NCBI GenBank assembly: GCA_903813345.2
Contig: CAIIXF020000012.1
Span: 17,861,520-17,925,519 of the forward strand
Reading direction: 5' to 3'
DNA from: Owenia fusiformis
Lineage: Eukaryota > Annelida > Polychaeta > Sabellida > Oweniidae
Length of the DNA stretch: 64,000 bases
The position numbers were made by a program, and so were the translations under genes. The notes beneath the pieces are model-generated. The model was not told where the DNA came from and ran no database searches. It worked only from the letters and a program-made list of their open reading frames with translations. Shown piece by piece: positions 46,726 through 57,995 of this stretch (positions are counted from its first letter, which is position 1; each line of letters begins with the position of its first letter).

Positions 46726-47499
46726 CCATGACAAAATAATTGAAGATAATATGTTATACTATTGCACATGTACAATCCAGACAGCATCATATCGTGAGCA
46801 TTTTTGGTTTAGCGTTGAATGATCATCGAGTTCACGAATACAGCAAACTTACGGTATCATGATGTCTTGTTAGTACCTGTCCTATTATATGCTCGTAGAT
46901 ATGCTTTAAAACATATATTATATCATGGTATTCAATTATGGATAATATACAATTATTTCACTGTGTATTTTAGATAGCTTGCACATCAAGTTGTATAGCA
47001 TTTCTTTTACTGGTAATATACATGGGCTATTGGAGAGTTCTTAGGTTAGTTTTACATCACGCATACGCAGCCCGCCCCACACAGATCTACATTTCTTTAG
47101 GCAGGAAGGGGGATGGACCATAGACTTTATGTAAAACTATTTTGGTGAGCCTCAAAGTATTTCAGTTATTTACCAACATTGTGAACCGTAATGAGTCACT
47201 TTATGGGCCAGGTCAACAATGTGATGTTCTAACATTTTGCATTTAAGTCCGACCCTTTTAACGTTAAATAAGAAATTTCCGATGATGATAATTTATCTAC
47301 AAGATCTTTAAATTGCAGTATTCTATCAATGTTGTTTCTTTAAGAACTTTACAGTATGTTCATTTGAAAACTTTACAGCATGTCCTATTGTTCTGCCCGT
47401 TTTTATGATGGGTACGAATAGAATAGCCTGTATTGTATAATATTAGTCTTGCATCAAGACTGTGTACTCCCCTGAGTAAATTCATCCTCCCAACACATG

Positions 47500-47563
47500 T
47501 AGGGGAGGAGGAGGGGGAGGGGAGGGGGAGGGGGAGGGGAGGGGGAGGGGAGGGGGAGGGGCG
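47500..47563. repeat. GGGGAGGGG purine microsatellite
   Basis: A pure G/A run on the plus strand with GGGGAG units for about 60 bp. It could form a triplex or G-quadruplex. Confidence 0.8.
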
Positions 47564-47648
47564 TACACAGTCAGAGTCTTGAGGCAAGACTCATATATTA
47601 TCAGCTTGACTGAATCACACACATAGTATTCTATAATCTAATCATATA

Positions 47649-47859
47649 CAGGGTGTCCTAAGGATATGTATGCTTAAAAATCTTTTTTCTTCGAAGTCTT
47701 GCATAGTCTGCACCCCATCAAATTTGTAAACCTATATGGGTTTAGTAGAAGGCTGGTATGTCTGTGGGTAGGGTATGGGTACACACAAACTTGATGAAAA
47801 ACTAGCTTTCTTTCGATTGAACATTTAGAGCGTAAATATCATTTTTATGGGACACCCTG
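47649..47859. mobile_element. 211-bp MITE of the CAGGGTGTCC family, TA target duplication
   Basis: The ends CAGGGTGTCC and GGACACCCTG (with one mismatch, GGGACACCCTG) are flanked by TA at 47647 and 47860. It shares only the terminal bases with 32134-32776. Confidence 0.65.
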
Positions 47860-47861
47860 TA

Positions 47862-47945
47862 TACGCATTTAAAGGATATATTTAAATGCAAAATCGGTTA
47901 TTATACGCATTTAAAGGATATTTTTGAATGCAAAATCGGTTATAT
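47862..47945. repeat. Two tandem copies of a ~42-bp unit
   Basis: ATACGCATTTAAAGGATAT followed by AAATGCAAAATCGGTTAT occurs twice with two or three differences, abutting the right end of the MITE. Confidence 0.75.
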
Positions 47946-49245
47946 ATAGCAACATCACGTTAAGATATATCCACCTTGAGCAGGCTTTGTATTGGAAACT
48001 CGTTTTTCATTCATATGTATATTTCTTTAAATGGCAATGTGTGTGAAGTTTCTTGGTCAACACATAGAAATATCTGAAAGGACAGATTTTATTCATTCAA
48101 TACTTTTTAAGTATTTAGGCAATATTGTAAACTTGTTATTGAGTATCGCGTCGTTTTACTTTTCAGATTTTAACAAGTTGTTAACATGCCTAGAAGTTGA
48201 ACATTTTTTGTCACAACCAATAAGTAGCAGGATCATTCTTGTAATCCAGCGTTGCAACCGGCGTTCGTCGTCTGCAGAAGAAAGTCAGACCTTTGTAATT
48301 GCAATCAGGGGGGGGGGACATTTGTCTATGTTAATTCCTTGTTCCTCATTTATTGTTTTCGACTTTATTTCATGAAAATAGACAAAGAGGATGTCTCGTT
48401 GGAATCCAAACAGTCTCATGTCAAGCTTGTAAATCTGCAAGAATTAATATATTATATGTGTATATAATTAAGTTAGGAAACCTTTGTATAGCTTATAATC
48501 ATCATCCTTAAAATTGGAGCATCTTACTAAACCTTGTGAATTGAGATGTGTTCTAATTAAGGGTTGTATGAGTTAAAACGGCATATTTTATCATAATCTG
48601 TATATTACTGTAATTATTCTACTGAATACTCGTCTCGAAAATATAGTAGACCATGTTTAAAACGACATGTAAAGCAAATATATAAACTATACAGTTAAAT
48701 CTCTTAAACTGCAACTTGAACAAAATTCTCAGATTTCGGTAACTAAACACTTGCGTCATCTATCGGTCGCCATGTCCACTTTTCCAGGTTGCACCCCTAA
48801 GTTTCTTGCTAGATCCCAATCGTGCTTGTATTTAAGGGGTCAAACTGTATATGTAGGTTGTATTGTAATATTGCAGTAAAATATATTTATATAATGAATC
48901 TGGTATATTCCTACATCATCAACTTACTCGAAAAATGCTTTTCACCTAAATATAGATGGTGTACTGTACACTTGTTAATTAAAAGGGGTCGTATTTTCAA
49001 TTGTATAGACCGACATGAAATTTGTAAATTTTAAAAATGATTGGCTGTCAATTTATAGTTAATTGTATATAAAATGTTCACACAAATGAAAATAATATAT
49101 AATATAACAACGTTTACCATAAAAATATATGTAACAATGCATTTATAAAATAAATAATGAAATGATTAGTATCATATCGTGTCGCTGATCTTCAATTGGT
49201 TGCATGTTGCATGCACCATCTTGAACCAATGGTGGACCATATTAA

Positions 49246-49887
49246 CCCTAGAAGCCCTAAGGGGGGGTCAAAATGACCCCCCCTGTGAAGTTTTTTCCCT
49301 ATAACTTTTTATTGGCATCTGGTAGGGTCTTCAATTTTTCAGTAGCTGAAGCTACAGATATAAGACATGTTTTCTGAAAAAATCAGCAGAATTGTACATA
49401 GGGTTACTGATTTATTATGATGTAATCATCAGCTGCAATAGACAAAATCGGAAAAAGCTAGCACTATTTCTACCATATGTGTTATCTTTCGAATAAGATT
49501 ACACAATCTTCCATCATCATAGTTGTTAAAGTTATTACACCAAGTTGTAGATAATTGAATGAAGTATATTTTGGTAAAAGTTTGAACATCCTAGCTTTAC
49601 TAATTTGTTATTTATTTATTATGATGTCATCATCAGCTCCAATAGACAAAATCAGAAAAAAGCTAGCACTAATTCTACGATACGTGTTGTCTTAAGAATA
49701 AAATTACGCAATCTCACATCATCGTAGTTGTTAAAACTTTTATACCAAGTTGTAGATAATTGAATGAAGTATATGTGGAAAAAGTTTGAACATCCTAGCT
49801 CTACTAATAAAAATTTTACAAGGGGGGTGCCCTTTTGACCCCCCCTTAGGTGTTCGTGTGACTATTTTTACCTTAGGGCTTCTAGGG
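49246..49887. mobile_element. 642-bp piggyBac-like MITE with TTAA target duplication
   Basis: The ends CCCTAGAAGCCCTAAGG and CCTTAGGGCTTCTAGGG are exact mirrors, and TTAA lies on each side (49242-49245, 49888-49891). CCCTAG ends with a TTAA duplication are the hallmark of piggyBac-type elements. Next to each end is a GGGGGGTCAAAATGACCCCCC hairpin-like block. The interior is a diverged direct duplication of about 200 bp (about 49410-49600 and 49615-49805). No transposase is present. Confidence 0.8.
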
Positions 49888-50210
49888 TTAATATTGTTGC
49901 ATCTAAAGTGGTAGCAATGCGCATGGAATGGAATGATCAAGAACGAGCAAACATATTGAAAGTTACTTTCATCTTTTGGCGACCCCCCCCCCCCCCACAC
50001 ACACACAAGAAAAGAAAGAAGCAATTTTGTATTTGTATAAAAAACATTAACAAATTATAGTCTGAAATGCTTAGAACGCACCATGTACAATGTTAATTTT
50101 TGTAAAATTTACCCGTATCCCCTTTTTGGACTCACTTCTCTCGGACTGATGCAAATCCCAAAAATCGCCCCCCCCCCCTTGACAATATTGCTGGCTATGG
50201 CAATGATTAT

Positions 50211-50361
50211 CAGGCCCGTAGCCAGGGGGGAGGTTCGCAAGGTTCAGGCGAAGCCCCCTGACCAAAAATTAGCCAAAATTGTTAATGTGAACCCCCCCCC
50301 CTGGACATTTTTGAAAACTGACCCCCCCCCTCCCCCTTGGAAAATCCTGGCTACGGGCCTG
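50211..50361. mobile_element. 151-bp hAT-like MITE with 5-bp target duplication (copy 2)
   Basis: It has the same CAGGCCCGTAGCCAGG ends as 21174-21370, with ATTAT duplicated at 50206-50210 and 50362-50366. The interior differs in length and in its poly-C runs. Confidence 0.75.
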
Positions 50362-50692
50362 ATTATGCTATAATTTTAGAATAGGCCTATTGCGGCTACT
50401 TAACTGGCATCACAACAAGACGTCGCCCGTCGTCAAAGTGATGGAATCAAAACGAGGGCTGAATCAGTGAGAAAGCAGATTTTTAGAATGACATTGTAAT
50501 CAATCAGCGTTATCAGAGTCCTTGAATATTAACCAAATGCTCGTTATACCCAGCCAATAATTAGTAGACACATTCTTATTTTTTGAACCAGATCAATATG
50601 TTTTTTCTCACGCTTCTGTTTTAAATAATTTGTTTTTGAAGGAGTGACCTATTTATAATATCAAAAAGCGGTGCATGTTCATGTCTTGAAGG

Positions 50693-53600
50693 ATGAATAT
50701 TTTGATTCTGTTGGCATGCTTATATGGCTGGGCTTATGCTCAATCAAATCTTGGTAGGTCATCAATATGTACATTTATACGTTAAAAACAATCTTAAATA
50801 AATTTTATTTGAAATATAAATGTATTTCAATGTTTACCATTGATGTTAAGCTTTACAGTGATAGAAAAAAATATTCCACTAGCCCTTCTCGAGCTTCGTA
50901 AAATCTCATTTGTGAAAGATGCACAAACCACATCAATAGGATTAAATATTTGTTTAACATTCGACAGAATGTGGGATCAGTAAGTACCCGGATGCAGGTT
51001 CAGGAGGATCAGGTAATCCATCAGAGCACATCGTCGGTGGTATCATCTCCAGGAGACATGAATTCCCGTGGACTGTAAGTAAAGTGTAATGTCGGGAGTG
51101 TTACCCACGCATTTTCATCAATTCTCCCAAAAGTCCTAAAATTCGATACAGTCAAACAAGAATGGTACATTAATGGTTGCAACATCGAAGCATTTATATT
51201 GTTGATATAGTGTACTGAAATTGCGAGACGACACGTTAACGATAATATTTACCACATTGAAATCAATTCAACGGGACGAATAGTGTTGTGATGTTATTTT
51301 GTTGATTTGTTTTAAATTCCCAAAACGTATTTTTGCAATTGAATGTACATACATTGGGGAACATTCGGTATATTTTCCCCCATGAATTATCAAAAACATC
51401 AGATGTAGGTAACGTCATATCAGGTTAGACTTATCACCACAAACATGTATTACATAGGTATGTTAGGCAATGCGGAAATTAAGCGCAAACGTGTGTGTTT
51501 TAGGTATTGATGAACTGGAGAAGTGGTAATAACTTCCAGCAGAATTGTGGGGGCACACTTATAGACAATAGATGGGTCATCAGCGCTAGGCATTGCGTGT
51601 ATGCGTGAGTAAACTCTTATAGCCCACAGATGAGTTATTGGCGCTAGACATTGCGTGCATCTGTGAGTATATAAACGTTATAGCAAACATCTGAGTCATT
51701 AGCGCTAGACATTGCGTATATATATGCGTGAGTAAACTCTTATAGCCAACATATGAGTTATTGGCACTAGGCATTGCGTGTATCTGTGAGTATATAAACA
51801 TTATAGCAAACATCTGAGTCAGTAGCGCTAAACATTGCGTATATATATGCGTGAGTAAACTCTTATAGCCAACATATGAGTTATTGGCACTAGGCATTGC
51901 GTGTATCTGTGAGTATATAAACATTATAGCAAACACCTGAGTCAGTAGCGCTAAACATTGCGTATATATATGCGTGAGTAAACTTTTATAGCCAACATAT
52001 GAGTTATTGGCACTAGGCATTGCGTGTATCTGTGAGTATATAAACATTATAGCAAACAACTGAGTCATTAGCGCTAGGCATTGCGTATATATATGCGTGG
52101 GTAAACTTTTATAGCCAACATATGAGTTATTGGCACTAGGCATTGCGTGTATCTGTGAGTATATAAACATTATAGCAAACATCTGAATCATTAGCGCTAG
52201 GCATTGCGTGTATGCGTGAGTAAACTTTTATAGCCAACATATGAGTTATTGGCACTAGGCATTGCGTGTATCTGTGAGTATATAAACATTATAGCAAACA
52301 TCTGAGTCAGTAGCGCTAAACATTGCGTATATAATATGCGTGAGTAAACTCTTATAGCCAACATATGAGTTATTGGCACTAGGCATTGCGTGTATCTGTG
52401 AGTATATAAACATTATAGCAAACATCTGAGTCAGTAGCGCTAAACATTGCGTATATATATGCGTGAGTAAACTTTTATAGCCAACATATGAGTTATTGGC
52501 ACTAGGCATTGCGTGTATCTGTGAGTATATAAACAGTATAGCAAACATCTGAGTCATTAGCGCTAGGCATTGCGTATATATATGAGTGGGTAAACTTTTA
52601 TAGCCAACATATGAGTTATTGGCACTAGGCATTGCGTGTATCTGTGAGCATATAAACATTATAGCCAACATCTGAGTCATTAGCGCTAGGCATTGCGTGT
52701 ATCTGTGAGTATATAAACATTATAGCAAACATCTGAGTCATTAGCGCTAGGCATTGCGTGTATGCGTGAGTAAACTCTTATAGCAAACAGATGAGTTATT
52801 GGCGCTAGGCTTTGCGTGTATATGTGAGTATATGAACAGTATAGCCAACATCTTAGTCATTAGCGCTAGACATTGCGTATATATATGCGTGAGTAAACTC
52901 TTATAGCCAACAGATGAGTTATTGGCGCTAGACATTGCGTATATATATGCGTGAGTAAACTCTTATAGCCAACAGATGAGTTATTGGCGCTAGGCAATGC
53001 GTGTATCTGTGAGTTTATAAACATTATAGCAAACAGATGAGTTAATAGGTCTAGGCACTATGTGTATAGTTGAGTATATAAACTCTTACAGACAATTAGC
53101 GCTAGACGTTGCGTGTATGCTTAAGTACATAAACATTTATTGGCAACAGATGAGTCATTAGCGTATGAGTTATTAGGTATTTCGTATATGTGTGAGTATA
53201 TACAACTCTTGTAAACAACAGATGAGTCAGCACTAGGCATTGCGTGTATACATGAGTATACACAACACTCTTATAGAAAAGAGATGGGTCGCTAGCACTG
53301 GCATTGCGTATATGCGTGGATGTATATATCACTAGCGTTGGGCAATATTGCATGATGCGCAAAGTATGGCATATACTTGTATAAATAGTTTTTGATGCGA
53401 TAAAATGTTTGTAAAAAAACAATTACTTCTATCTTGTAATCATCATCTTGTATTTCCTAGCAACGACCCTCCTACTGACTACCAACTGTGGCTAAAAACC
53501 AACGTGAGGACTGACCCCAATGGCAATCGTGCTGAGGACGGCGTCATGTATGTCCCCGAGCTTATTGTTAGACACCCCGAATATGACTCAAACTCGTATG

Positions 53601-55939
53601 AGGTAAACATGATTCATTAGTATCACTGTAGCCTATCATATTTTCATTTTTCTTGTAATGTTATCTTTTAATTATTAACATACAAGACTTATATGTGCGA
53701 TTTGATTAATATAGCGACAATAAAGGCCAGTATGGCAAGTGATTTTAGACGGTCATATCTTTCACCATGAGTACTTTCTTGACATAAATACAGTGGTCTC
53801 TATTAAACAATATGTCTTCTTTCAAGTGAAATTCCCATGATAGTAGAATACCATTTCAACTCTCTGAAAAACTACGGTTTAGGACCCCACCTTGGCACTT
53901 TTTTGAAAATGTAAAGTTTATTTTCTAAAAAGAGGATTTTGTTTTCTCAATTTAAACATATCGAAAGTTTCTTCTACACTATATTAATTAACACTTTCGA
54001 ATTCTGAAAAGGGGATAGGTATTGAAATGCGTTAAAGTTAAAAACCGTATTTGCCATGTTATTTTCCCATAGGGAAGTCTCGTGCTATCCATTGTTTTCA
54101 GCATTATTTTGGTCATCGAAAATTGATATCTTCAAAACTAGATTTTCAATACCATTACTTTTGAAGACGTTTCAGACCCCTTGTTGAATAATCTTTTCAT
54201 GCATAAAAATCAGAAAAAGAAGATCCTCTTTTGAGTAAATAGGTTCAACATTTTGAAAAGATTGTTGACATGGGGTCGCTATTCATAAGTTTTCGGATTG
54301 TTCGATTGATATTTTTATCATCATTGGTACTTCACTTGAAAGAAAACATATTGTTTTAATAAAAACCACAGTATTGCTGGCCAGAAAGTACTCATGGTGA
54401 AAGTTATGACGGTCTGAAATCACTTGCCATGCTGCACATAGACCAAAAGAGATATTTGTTACGGTAATCGTAACATTCTTTATGTGATGATATTCAAATC
54501 AAATCAACGTAACAGCTCCAGTTTTGCTAACACGTTCAATATGTTTAAGATTCTTAAGTTATTCAATTTGGAAGATCTGAAACTATATATTCACTACATA
54601 AGGGGCTTTTTCAGAACGACCTTGTAATGTTCAAGCTACCACAGAATGTAACTTTTGATGATGACCTGAGGCCTGCCTGCCTGCCGCCTCTCAACGATGC
54701 TACTAACTGGACTGGGACCATTGTAACGCACAGTGGCTGGGGGAACACAGAGAGAAGTAACGAACTCGATTACTTTCTACAATGACTGTATTTTTATTAG
54801 CATTGCAAAATAAGCTTGGATGATAAAAAGATGGCATTGTGCGATTGTGATAATAAATATAAAAGTTTTAAAGTCATTTTTACTAATCAGTCATTTGTAA
54901 ACAATTCGAATGGTGAACACTAATATTCCAGGGCATGGGGTACCATAATATCTGCTAAAACGGTATTCATTTGTTTTAATATATAGACGGTCCTGCCACA
55001 CCCGAACAACGCTATACAAATATGCAAGTCATCAACTACGACACGTGCTGGCTTGAGACGCTGCCCGACGCCATTGGCTCTGAGGAACGGACGCTGTGTG
55101 TGCGAGGAAATGGCACAGACGCTGGGGATGTAAGTATCGACGATCGCGTCTATCAGTCCGCTACGAGTATACTTACAAGATTTGCTTTTCCTAGGTGCCT
55201 GGTGACGAGTATACTCGTCCAAAACATATTTTTGAAAATTGGACCTCGTGCAACTCAATGTTTTATTTATTCGTTCAAGGGCGACAGTGGTGCACCTCAT
55301 GTAACGCAATAATTAATTTAGGGCGACAGTGTTGCACCTCATGTAACTCAATGTTTTATTTATTCGTTCAAGGGCGACATTGATGCACCTCATGTAGCTC
55401 AATGTTTTATTTATTCGTTCAAGGGCGACAGTGATGCACCTCATGTAACTCAATGTTTTATTTATTCGTTCAAGGGCGACATTGATGCACCTCATGTAAC
55501 TCAATGTTTTATTTATTCGTTCAAGGGCGACAGTGATGCACCTCATGTAACTCAATGTTTTATTTATTCGTTCAAGGGCGACAGTGGTGCACCTCATGTA
55601 ACTCAATGTTTTATTTATTCGTTCAAGGGAGACAGTGATGCACCTCATGTAACTCAATGTTTTATTTATTCGTTCAAGGGAGACAGTGATGCACCTCATG
55701 TAACTCAATGTTTTATTTATTCGTTCAAGGGCGACAGTGATGCACCTCATGTAACTCAATATTTGATTTATTCGTTTAAGGGTGACAGTGGTGGACCGCA
55801 TGTTACTAAAGTAGACGGAAGGTGGACGCTGATAGGAGTCCAAAGTTGGGGCTATTGGCCAGCAGGGGTACGACCCAGCATGATCAACAAAGTATCCGCT
55901 GCACTACCGTGGATTAACGAAGTCCGCGCAAACAATTAG
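50693..55939 (+). CDS. Secreted trypsin-like serine protease (S1 family), 284 aa, seven exons
   Basis: Exons: 50693-50753, 50968-51074, 51504-51604, 53461-53602, 54615-54756, 54987-55129, 55781-55939; all GT..AG with matching phases (855 nt). Exon 1 is a signal peptide (MNILILLACLYGWAYAQ). Exon 2 has a propeptide and the mature start IVGG. Exon 3 has NCGGTLI and WVISARHC with the catalytic His. Exon 5 has NDLVMFKL with the catalytic Asp and SGWG. Exon 6 has C168/C182 equivalents. Exon 7 gives GDSGGP with the catalytic Ser and SWG. Asp six residues before Ser (DAGDGDS) predicts cleavage after Arg/Lys. The usual Cys191 is Gly and its partner Cys220 is missing too, so that disulfide is lost. Introns 3 and 6 are filled by exon-edge tandem arrays. 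AATAAA follows the stop by 14 bp. A digestive or haemolymph role is possible. Confidence 0.85.
51584..53340 (+). repeat. Intron-3 tandem array copied from the catalytic-His exon edge and its splice donor
   Basis: The unit of about 60-62 bp begins with a copy of the last bases of exon 3 (AGCGCTAGGCATTGCGTGTA, coding SARHCVY) and runs through the donor GTGAGT into AAACTCTTATAGCCAACA and back. About 28 copies follow the true exon. Two variants alternate (ATGCGTGAGTAAAC and ATCTGTGAGTATATAAAC), giving a 123-bp dimer. The 41-residue minus-strand frames are by-products. Divergence rises towards 53340. Confidence 0.88.
53728..54433. mobile_element. ~700-bp inverted-repeat element in protease intron 4
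   Basis: The left ~170 bp (TATGGCAAGTGATTTTAGAC, CACCATGAGTACTTTCT, ATATGTCTTCTTTCAAGTG) is mirrored by the right ~150 bp (CACTTGAAAGAAAACATAT, AGTACTCATGGTG, AAATCACTTGCCAT). The arms are about 85% alike by eye. There is no coding capacity. Confidence 0.7.
55270..55780 (+). repeat. Intron-6 tandem array copied from the splice acceptor and catalytic-Ser exon start
   Basis: Ten units precede the true exon 7: the first (55280) is 42 bp and the rest are exactly 51 bp, starting at 55322, 55373, 55424 and so on. Each reads like the true junction: TTTATTTATTCGTTCAAG followed by GGCGACAGTG.TGCACCTCATGTAACTCAA. In the coding frame each unit encodes GDSDAPHVTQCFIYSFK or a near variant, with no stop from 55322 to the real stop at 55937. 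The first unit alone ends in TAA (55310). Confidence 0.92.
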
Positions 55940-55953
55940 TACTTGGAACCAAG

Positions 55954-55959
55954 AATAAA
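55954..55959 (+). terminator. Poly-A signal of the protease gene
   Basis: AATAAA 14 bp after the TAG stop codon. The distance is short, but the motif is exact and the position is sensible. Confidence 0.45.
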
Positions 55960-57810
55960 TATTTGCGAAAACAATTAGTCCACTCGGATCCAATTATAAA
56001 TAATGATTAAATGGTTTGTGTATGTCAATACATAATGTATTTAATAAATTAAAAGAGAAAAAGATGAAATTCGAATATATATCGGAACCCAAAATGTAGT
56101 CCCCCCCCCCAATATACAAATCTACTCACACACTAATAATATAGCAGATAGGAAAGTTGATATTGGAGAGGGTGAAGATAAAAGAGTTTTTTTCCAGCTT
56201 ATGGGCAAAGTTAAAGAGGCTAGAACATGAAATCTAACGGAAAATTAAGGTTGTCAAACTTGGTGAATGTATTTTCTTAAAAATGTGGATTTCAAGTGAA
56301 GCGGCATCATTCAGTTATCAGTTATCAATATGGCAATATCTCTACATTGGGAGTATAAAACCAAGAAGCTAGCTTGAAATATAATACACAAGGTATTTTA
56401 CCATACATTACATGTTCTTAATTATCAATATGATATATTTTTATCTCTTTGAACACACATAAAGCACTGTGATTTAGAGTCTTGTAATATATAGAGTTTC
56501 CATTTATTTGACAGCCTATACCTAAACATTGTGATAACTAAGTTCAAGTTTTCGAAAATTGATACTTTATTTTTAAGCACACGATGCAGTGTTATGTTTG
56601 ATAAATAAAACATACTTTAAGAAATAGTGTCAAGTGTTATATGGAGTATTCCAAGCATGGATCATCTCTAGGATGTATCAGTTTTTTTGGTTTGCTCTGC
56701 TTCAAAGTGCCTGTACGTTACAAGTCGTTCAATAAGTATTAAGAAACATGTTCTGTTTGTGATTTTAATATTTAAACAGATGAAGTCGCCATGCAGTTGG
56801 AGGTTAAATACTTGTATTTTCACATAACATTTTAATTGAAGTTGTTGGATTAAACAGGCTATATCATCATATTAATTCCCAAACCTGTTGCAAGGAGAAT
56901 TCTAAACGATTCGTCCTCCTCTCACCCATTACAGCATGGAATTCCTCAAGTCCATAAACATCTAGGTAGTTAATTGTTACGTGGAATTGCAAAGTCATGA
57001 AATTAATCAAGCACATCTGCTTACAACGTGTTCAATTACAATACGATAAATATGTTCCAGGCCTGTTCCATGCTTTGGTTGTTACCCACGTTCAAAATTT
57101 CAAACATCGTCGTATTGATTCACTAATCGAGAATGTTGATGAACTACAGTGTATCTGAATCCAAAACGTCTTAATCAACTTAAAATATCGAGTCTTTTTT
57201 CTGTTTTATATCTGGTAATTTGCAATACTTTTTCATATTTTTATCTTTTAACCATTAAATAGTTCCCCTGGTTTTGAGGGAGTTTACCTCCAAATGGCTG
57301 GTAATACTAAGGTATGTCACCTGATCAGTTAAAGATTAGTGATTGCAGTAAAATGATGATGGGGTGGATCAAGTAAAATGATGCTCGCTGACGATGTGAC
57401 CCTATAAAGGGAGTTTTATGATGTAATACTATTGTTATTTTGAGGGTTGCTATTCTCCGTTAGAATTAAGAATATTTCGATATTTTGTCATTCTCGTGGT
57501 GAGTTTTAGCTTTAAACTTTAACTTTACCATTAACGTGAGTTAATTCAATTTTCACACATAGCTAAGCAAGGTGCAAGCAAGGTGTCCGATTCCAACCAA
57601 TCCGAACAGAGTATTCACATAATGAACAGTGTGTGAAATATCAATAACGCATTTGTTGTCTACAGTTGTTATATAAGCGATTGAGATTGAAATGAGTTTA
57701 CCAATACTTGACCCTTGCAAAAAGTTTCATTGAAAATATGTTCATTTAGTGATTTTGTATCTTTTAGGTGATTTTATAGAAAACATTTTGCAATGTGTGA
57801 AAAGAATTTA

Positions 57811-57960
57811 AGCCCAAGACTCAATGCATTGTAGCTGCTTCATTCCACTCAGGTGTTGTTTATTAAACTGTGCATTCCCCCTGCGGGGTCATGCAAAATT
57901 TGTGGAACAACAACATCTTTGTGGAATGGTTCAGCACACAATGCACAGAGTTCATGGCTT
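57811..57960. repeat. Small inverted-repeat element related to 29363-29494
   Basis: AGCCCAAGACTCAATGCATT at the left edge faces AATGCACAGAGTTCATGGCT at the right edge with a few mismatches, and a CCCCCTGCGGGG hairpin sits in the middle. Confidence 0.55.
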
Positions 57961-57995
57961 AAATCCTTAATTATTGTTTAGTTTTTCGTTTCCAG

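Larger units (their letters stand above)
46726..50692. other. Intergenic with small elements; upstream region of the protease gene
   Basis: It holds a purine tract (47500-47563), a MITE (47649-47859), a twofold 41-bp tandem (47862-47945), the piggyBac-like element (49246-49887), a poly-C run (49983) and a hAT-like MITE (50211-50361). No gene is seen. Confidence 0.5.

Noticed and set aside
51586-52935. Long minus-strand frames with 41-residue repeats
   Set aside because: They arise because the intron-3 dimer unit is 123 bp. They mirror exon-edge copies and intron text on the wrong strand and have no gene context.
55313-55843. 176-residue minus-strand frame with 17-residue repeats
   Set aside because: By-product of the 51-bp array in protease intron 6; the meaningful frame is on the plus strand.
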